From: JBKHYJ01 sp046565505
GTDB taxonomy: Bacteria; Acidobacteriota; Blastocatellia; UBA7656
Length of the DNA: 64,000 bases
Reading direction: 5' to 3'
Assembly: GCA_046565505.1 (NCBI GenBank)
Contig: JBKHYJ010000020.1
Span: forward strand, 19,773 to 83,772
Shown: positions 60,131 to 64,000 of the stretch, one piece after another
Layout: every line of letters starts with the position of its first letter
Numbering within the stretch: position 1 is the stretch's first letter
Made by a program: the position numbers and the translations under genes
Notes under the pieces: model-generated
The model's input: the letters and a program-made list of their open reading frames with translations, nothing else
What the model was told of the DNA's origin: nothing
The model's database searches: none

Positions 60131-61246
60131 ATGGCAACGGAGAGAGCAAGAGTTTTCGCCACGGCCGATATCGGCCTCGACGCGATAGGGCTGTTGCGCG
60201 GGCGCGGCTACGACGTGGAGGTTTATCCCGACACTGAGCCGCCGCCGAAGTCGCTCATAATTGAAAAGGTGCGCGGCGGGGTCGCGGCGCTCATTACGAC
60301 TCTGCGAGACAGCATAGATGATGAAGTCCTGCGCGCGGGCAAGGACACCTTGCGGATCGTGGCGCAGTACGCCGTCGGGTTTGATAACGTAGACCGCGCC
60401 GCCGCCAATCGTTACCGCATACCCTTTAGCAATACGGCTGACGTGTTGACGGAAGCCACCGCCGAATTCGCCCTGTTCATGCTAGGCTCAGTATCCCGCA
60501 AGCTCTACTCGTCCGAGAAGCTTGTGGAAGAGAGCGGCTGGGCTTCGTGGCATCCTTATCACCCCTTCCTCGGCGACGAAGTGACGGGCAAGACCGTAGC
60601 CGTAATCGGCGCGGGGCGCATCGGAAAAGCGTTCGCGAAAAAATGCATCGGCCTCGACGTGGACCTGTTGTTGTGCGGCGGCGCGCGCGATGAAAACTTC
60701 ACGGGGTTCGCGGACCGCGAGATGCGGCTGAGATTCGAGGCCGGGTTCTCGCCAGCGCGCCGCACGGTGGGTTACGCCTCGTTCGACGAGGCGCTCGGGC
60801 GGGCCGATTACGTGAGCCTGCACCTGCCCTTGACCATGCCCGGCGAGTCGGAATCGCCCACATATCACTTAATGAATGAGGCGGCCTTCAGCCGTATGAA
60901 ACAGACAGCCTACCTGATTAACACCGCCCGAGGCGCGGTCGTAGACGAGCGGGCGCTATACGAGGCTTTGATGAAGAACAAGATTGCCGGCGCGGCGCTA
61001 GACGTTTTTGAGAAAGAGCCTTTGCCGGCCGACAGCCCCCTGCGTGACCACAGGTTAAAGAATCGCCTGCGGTTATTTCATCACTTCGCTTCGGGGACCC
61101 GCGAGAGCCGCCTTTCGATTGACCCGAACATCGGCATGGCGGGCCGCGCCGCGCAGGCCGTCATAGACGTGATCGAGGGGCGTTACGATGGCGACCCTGC
61201 GCGAATGCCTTACGTGGTTAATAAAGAAGCCTTCAGGAAAATATGA
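60131..61246 (+). CDS. D-isomer-specific 2-hydroxyacid dehydrogenase
   Basis: A 371-residue protein from the ATG at 60131 with GAGGGGG upstream. The NAD motif VAVIGAGRIGKAFAKK, the catalytic Arg region INTARGAVVDERAL and DVFEKEPLPADSPL with a later FHHFASGTRESR are typical. It has an insertion after the Rossmann GxGxxG compared with standard glyoxylate reductases (ARDENFTGFADREMRLRFEA). It reduces a 2-oxoacid or oxidises the D-hydroxyacid; substrate unknown (glyoxylate or phosphoglycerate are options). Confidence 0.9.
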   Translation: MATERARVFATADIGLDAIGLLRGRGYDVEVYPDTEPPPKSLIIEKVRGGVAALITTLRDSIDDEVLRAGKDTLRIVAQYAVGFDNVDRAAANRYRIPFSNTADVLTEATAEFALFMLGSVSRKLYSSEKLVEESGWASWHPYHPFLGDEVTGKTVAVIGAGRIGKAFAKKCIGLDVDLLLCGGARDENFTGFADREMRLRFEAGFSPARRTVGYASFDEALGRADYVSLHLPLTMPGESESPTYHLMNEAAFSRMKQTAYLINTARGAVVDERALYEALMKNKIAGAALDVFEKEPLPADSPLRDHRLKNRLRLFHHFASGTRESRLSIDPNIGMAGRAAQAVIDVIEGRYDGDPARMPYVVNKEAFRKI

Positions 61247-61299
61247 GGGCGGGCGAGAAAGAAAAAAGCCGGCAGTTTCCTCCGTCACCCGCCGCCGTT

Positions 61300-62112
61300 T
61301 CAACGCGGGCGCTGGCGCGGGTCCAGCTTTTCGCGAAGCCCGTCGCCTATGAAGTTGAATGCCAGCACTGACAAGGCGATCATCATTCCGGGGAAGATGA
61401 ACAGGTGTGGGGCGGTGAACCAGAACTCGCGCGAATCGTCGATCATCTTGCCCCACGAAGGTATGGGCTCTGGCACGCCCAGCCCGAGAAAACTCATGCC
61501 CGCTTCGGCCAGTATGGCGCCGGCCATCCCTAGCGACGCCTGCACGATCAGAGGCTGGATGGAGTTCGGCAGTATGTGCTTGATTAACACCCTCACGTCG
61601 CTGGCCCCGAGCGCGCGGGCGGCGGTCACGAAATCGTACTCGCGCACCTTAAGCACCTGCGCCCGCATCAGCCTCGCGTAGCCCACCCATCCGATCACGG
61701 ACAGCGCGATGATCAGGTTCCTGAGGCTCGGCCCCAGGAATGCCACCATCGCTATCGCGAGCAGTATGCCGGGGAATGACAAGAAGACATTGAAGATGAA
61801 CCCCGATACGAGCCGGTCCGTCCACCCGCCTTTATACCCGGCGAATGCCCCTACCAGCACGCCCACGACCGACGATATGGCGACGACCGACAGGCCGACG
61901 AGCATAGAGACTCTCGTGCCGTAGATGATGCGCGACATCACGTCGCGCCCGAGCTGGTCGCGGCCCATGATGTGCGAGCTGTCGGGTCGGTCGAGGCGCG
62001 AGCCGAGGTCCTGGCTTTGCACCTTGTCCCACGAGGCCAGCAGCGGCGAGAGCACCGCGAGCAGCACTAACACGGCCACGACAGCTATTCCGAATTTCGC
62101 GACGCGATTCAT
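61300..62112 (-). CDS. ABC peptide/nickel transporter permease, DppC type
   Basis: A 270-residue protein with six TM helices. LGRDVMSRIIYGTRVSMLVG and the EAA loop DFVTAARALGASDVRVLIKHILPN are hallmarks of DppC/OppC. It ends before a C-terminal GDGLREKLDPR, the family's conserved end. It is the second gene of a dppB-dppC pair. No ATPase genes are within the window, so the ATPases must be elsewhere; the lipoprotein at 50.7 kb is a possible substrate-binding partner. Confidence 0.95.
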   Translation of the reverse strand: MNRVAKFGIAVVAVLVLLAVLSPLLASWDKVQSQDLGSRLDRPDSSHIMGRDQLGRDVMSRIIYGTRVSMLVGLSVVAISSVVGVLVGAFAGYKGGWTDRLVSGFIFNVFLSFPGILLAIAMVAFLGPSLRNLIIALSVIGWVGYARLMRAQVLKVREYDFVTAARALGASDVRVLIKHILPNSIQPLIVQASLGMAGAILAEAGMSFLGLGVPEPIPSWGKMIDDSREFWFTAPHLFIFPGMMIALSVLAFNFIGDGLREKLDPRQRPR

Positions 62113-62225
62113 AATTTTGTCACAGGCCCTTTGCCACCGGCCATTCTTTAAATTCGCCTCTCGATCATGCCATCAGGCTTTAGCGACGAATAAAGGGCGA
62201 ATGACCGGGCGCTGACGGTAGAACG

Positions 62226-63155
62226 TCAATCAACCTTTATCCGGGGGTCGAGAAAGCGATAGGCTAGGTCAGTCGCCGTGTTGACCAGGACGTACGTTGC
62301 AGCTATCGCAAGTATGCACCCCTGCGTCAGCTTGTAATCCCTTTCCGCGATGCTATCGACGAGCAGGCTTCCGACGCCCGGCCACGAGAAAACGCGCTCG
62401 GTGATTATCGCCCCGGCCAGCAGCACGCCGAACTGAAGGCCCAGGACAGTAACTACGGGTATCAGCCCGTTTTTCAAGACATGCTTGTAGATGACTCTTC
62501 TTTCGGGCAAGCCCTTGGCGCGCGCGGTGCGGACGTAATCTTCGTTGAGTTCTTCGAGCACGCTTGAGCGCACTATCCGCGTGAGTATTGCCGACAGCGC
62601 GGCCCCGAGCGTCACGGCCGGGAGGATGAGGTTATCGAGCCCTCCCGCGCCGGAAACCGGCGTCACCCCCAACTGGACCGAGAATACGAGCACGAGCAGC
62701 GGGCCGAGGGCGAAGCTCGGGAGTGATATGCCTAACAAAGCGACCAGCGTAGAGGCGCTGTCTATCGCGCTGCCGCGGTGGGTTGCGGCGGTGACGCCGA
62801 GCGGAATCGAAACGAGCGTGGCGATGAACATGGCGGCGAGCGCCAGCTTGATGGTCGCGGGGTAGCGCAAAGCGATCCGCCTGAGTACGGGCTCTTTTGT
62901 CACGGGGTTCGTGCCCCAGTCGCCGCGCGCGAGGCCGCGCCAGTAATCCGCGTACTGGCTGAGCAAAGGCTTGTCGAGGCCGAGTTCGGCGCGCGCCGAT
63001 TCGTACTGCTCCTGCGTGGCGTTCTCGCCGACGAGAGTTTGCGCCGGGTCGCCCGGCACGATGTGAATCAGGAGAAATACCAGCGTGACGACGGCCCACA
63101 AGACCGGGATGATTATCAGTAATCGTTTGATAACTGCGAAGGCGAATCCCCGCAT
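62226..63155 (-). CDS. ABC peptide/nickel transporter permease, DppB type
   Basis: 309 residues from the ATG at 63155 with GGAG upstream; a longer frame adds a spurious hydrophobic start. FAVIKRLLIIIPVLWAVVTL opens TM1, followed by HIVPGDPAQTLVGENAT (the DppB periplasmic signature) and the EAA loop DYVRTARAKGLPERRVIYKH. It ends in LDPRIKVD. It heads the dppB-dppC operon and is divergent from the tRNA cluster. Confidence 0.95.
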   Translation of the reverse strand: MRGFAFAVIKRLLIIIPVLWAVVTLVFLLIHIVPGDPAQTLVGENATQEQYESARAELGLDKPLLSQYADYWRGLARGDWGTNPVTKEPVLRRIALRYPATIKLALAAMFIATLVSIPLGVTAATHRGSAIDSASTLVALLGISLPSFALGPLLVLVFSVQLGVTPVSGAGGLDNLILPAVTLGAALSAILTRIVRSSVLEELNEDYVRTARAKGLPERRVIYKHVLKNGLIPVVTVLGLQFGVLLAGAIITERVFSWPGVGSLLVDSIAERDYKLTQGCILAIAATYVLVNTATDLAYRFLDPRIKVD

Positions 63156-63295
63156 ACGGCTCCATAATAGCAAAGCCAATATTGCACTCGCCAATGAAAG
63201 CACACTGAAGGTATAATTTTGATTCGCACTTGCAATCTAATCGCCGTTTGAATAATATTGACCCTTTGCGGAGTCGGGGAATTCCTTTCCTATGG

Positions 63296-63368
63296 GCCGG
63301 TGTAGCTCAGTTGGTAGAGCATCTGATTTGTAATCAGAGGGTCGGGGGTTCGAATCCCTTCACCGGCT
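63296..63368 (+). tRNA. tRNA-Thr (anticodon TGT)
   Basis: Acceptor GCCGGTG/CACCGGC, D arm GCTCAGTTGGTAGAGC, anticodon stem TCTGA/TCAGA with loop TTTGTAA, T arm GGGTTCGAATCCC. CCA is not encoded. First of four tRNAs before tuf. Confidence 0.95.
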
Positions 63369-63430
63369 CCTCCGGTATTTGAATTGCGACAGGACTTGAC
63401 CAGTCAAGGTCGGGTCTCGATCCGTAAAGT

Positions 63431-63518
<88 letters not shown>

Positions 63519-63642
63519 TCACTTTAAGGATGAGGGACGACAGGGGGCGCGCGGGTGAGAGGCCCGGGGCCGGGAACCTCTTATCCGCCCCGCCACGCGA
63601 ATCGGGTCGCGCGCCATGCCGCCTTCGTTCGTTAAGTAGCGC

Positions 63643-63717
63643 GCGGGAGTAACTCAATGGTAGAGTACTAGCCTTCCAAGCTAGCTGTTGCGGGTTCGAG
63701 CCCCGTCTCCCGCTCCA
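63643..63717 (+). tRNA. tRNA-Gly (anticodon TCC)
   Basis: Acceptor GCGGGAG/CTCCCGC, D arm ACTCAATGGTAGAGT, anticodon stem CTAGC/GCTAG with loop CTTCCAA, CCA encoded. Confidence 0.95.
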
Positions 63718-63724
63718 ATTTCAG

Positions 63725-63799
<75 letters not shown>

Positions 63800-63873
63800 T
63801 CACGGCAATGATACGGCTTCGCGCCAGAAACATTTTAGAATGATTTGAGCCGCAGGCTGAACATAGGAGAGAT

Positions 63874-64000
63874 ATGGGGAAAGAGAAATTCGACAGGAGT
63901 AAGCCGCACGTGAACGTGGGGACGATAGGCCACATCGACCACGGGAAGACTACGCTGACGGCGGCCATCACGAAGGTGCTGGCCAAGCACAACCCTAAGA
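63874..64000 (+). CDS. tuf: Elongation factor Tu, N-terminal start, cut by window edge
   Basis: The ATG at 63874 has AGGAGA upstream. The visible ~42 residues include KPHVNVGTIGHIDHGKTTLT with the P-loop GHIDHGKT of EF-Tu. EF-Tu carries aminoacyl-tRNA to the ribosome. The Thr-Tyr-Gly-Thr tRNA order before it is that of the thrU-tyrU-glyT-thrT-tufB operon of E. coli, so cotranscription is likely. The rest lies beyond the window. Confidence 0.97.
   Translation, partial: MGKEKFDRSKPHVNVGTIGHIDHGKTTLTAAITKVLAKHNPK

Overview
The window reads as a piece of a GC-rich soil-type bacterial chromosome, most likely an Acidobacteriota of the Blastocatellia group. The clues are an ADOP-type duplicated permease, a complete hopanoid extension cluster and the thrU-tyrU-glyT-thrT-tuf arrangement. 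The taxonomic placement is inference from gene content; no rRNA gene is present.

Left part, about 1-7800: accessory DNA of visibly lower G+C. It begins with the end of a plasmid/phage-satellite type element (RepB-like primase, DUF927-like ATPase, excisionase-type HTH, tyrosine integrase) that runs up to the 3' end of a tRNA-Met gene. Next comes a graveyard: a beheaded integrase, an ArdC-like antirestriction pseudogene with three lesions, an HNH-AP2 endonuclease missing its start, a 3' gene remnant with its terminator, and one intact integrase.

Middle part, 7817-23239: a genomic island of about 15.4 kb bounded by a 45-bp direct repeat (one mismatch) of the 3' half of tRNA-His. The full tRNA-His is on the right, next to an integrase remnant. 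Both ends carry a short motif repeated every 12 bp that resembles integrase arm sites. The island holds unknown mobile-element genes including a duplicated pair, a Cro/C1 repressor with palindromic operators, small zinc-binding proteins, and a cargo cassette. The cassette is the most interesting object here: a consensus promoter, a long leader, an ideal Shine-Dalgarno, a 26-codon peptide gene, its own terminator, then an M50 membrane metalloprotease with a PqqD-like domain, a TPR protein with a degenerate ATPase-like front, an ADOP permease and a beta-propeller protein. This looks like an undescribed RiPP-like or peptide-signal system with no radical SAM enzyme.

Right part, 23.3-64 kb: ordinary high-G+C chromosome. 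hpnJ-hpnK-two small transporters-hpnI, then ispH, shc, hpnH, hpnA and hpnG make and decorate extended hopanoids (adenosylhopane, ribosylhopane, amino-sugar and cyclitol-ether forms). They are followed by an amino acid permease, a Rieske oxygenase, E1 alpha/beta of a 2-oxoacid dehydrogenase, and a likely aromatic-CoA set (thioesterase, OYE-type reductase, FAD monooxygenase, cyclase-family hydrolase, MFS transporter). After these lie a DUF1028 protein, an acyl-CoA synthetase, an mtnA-nagZ-peptide-binding-protein-MFS operon, an M48 protease, an OPT transporter with a structured upstream region, a hydroxyacid dehydrogenase, dppC/dppB permeases, four tRNA genes and the start of tuf.
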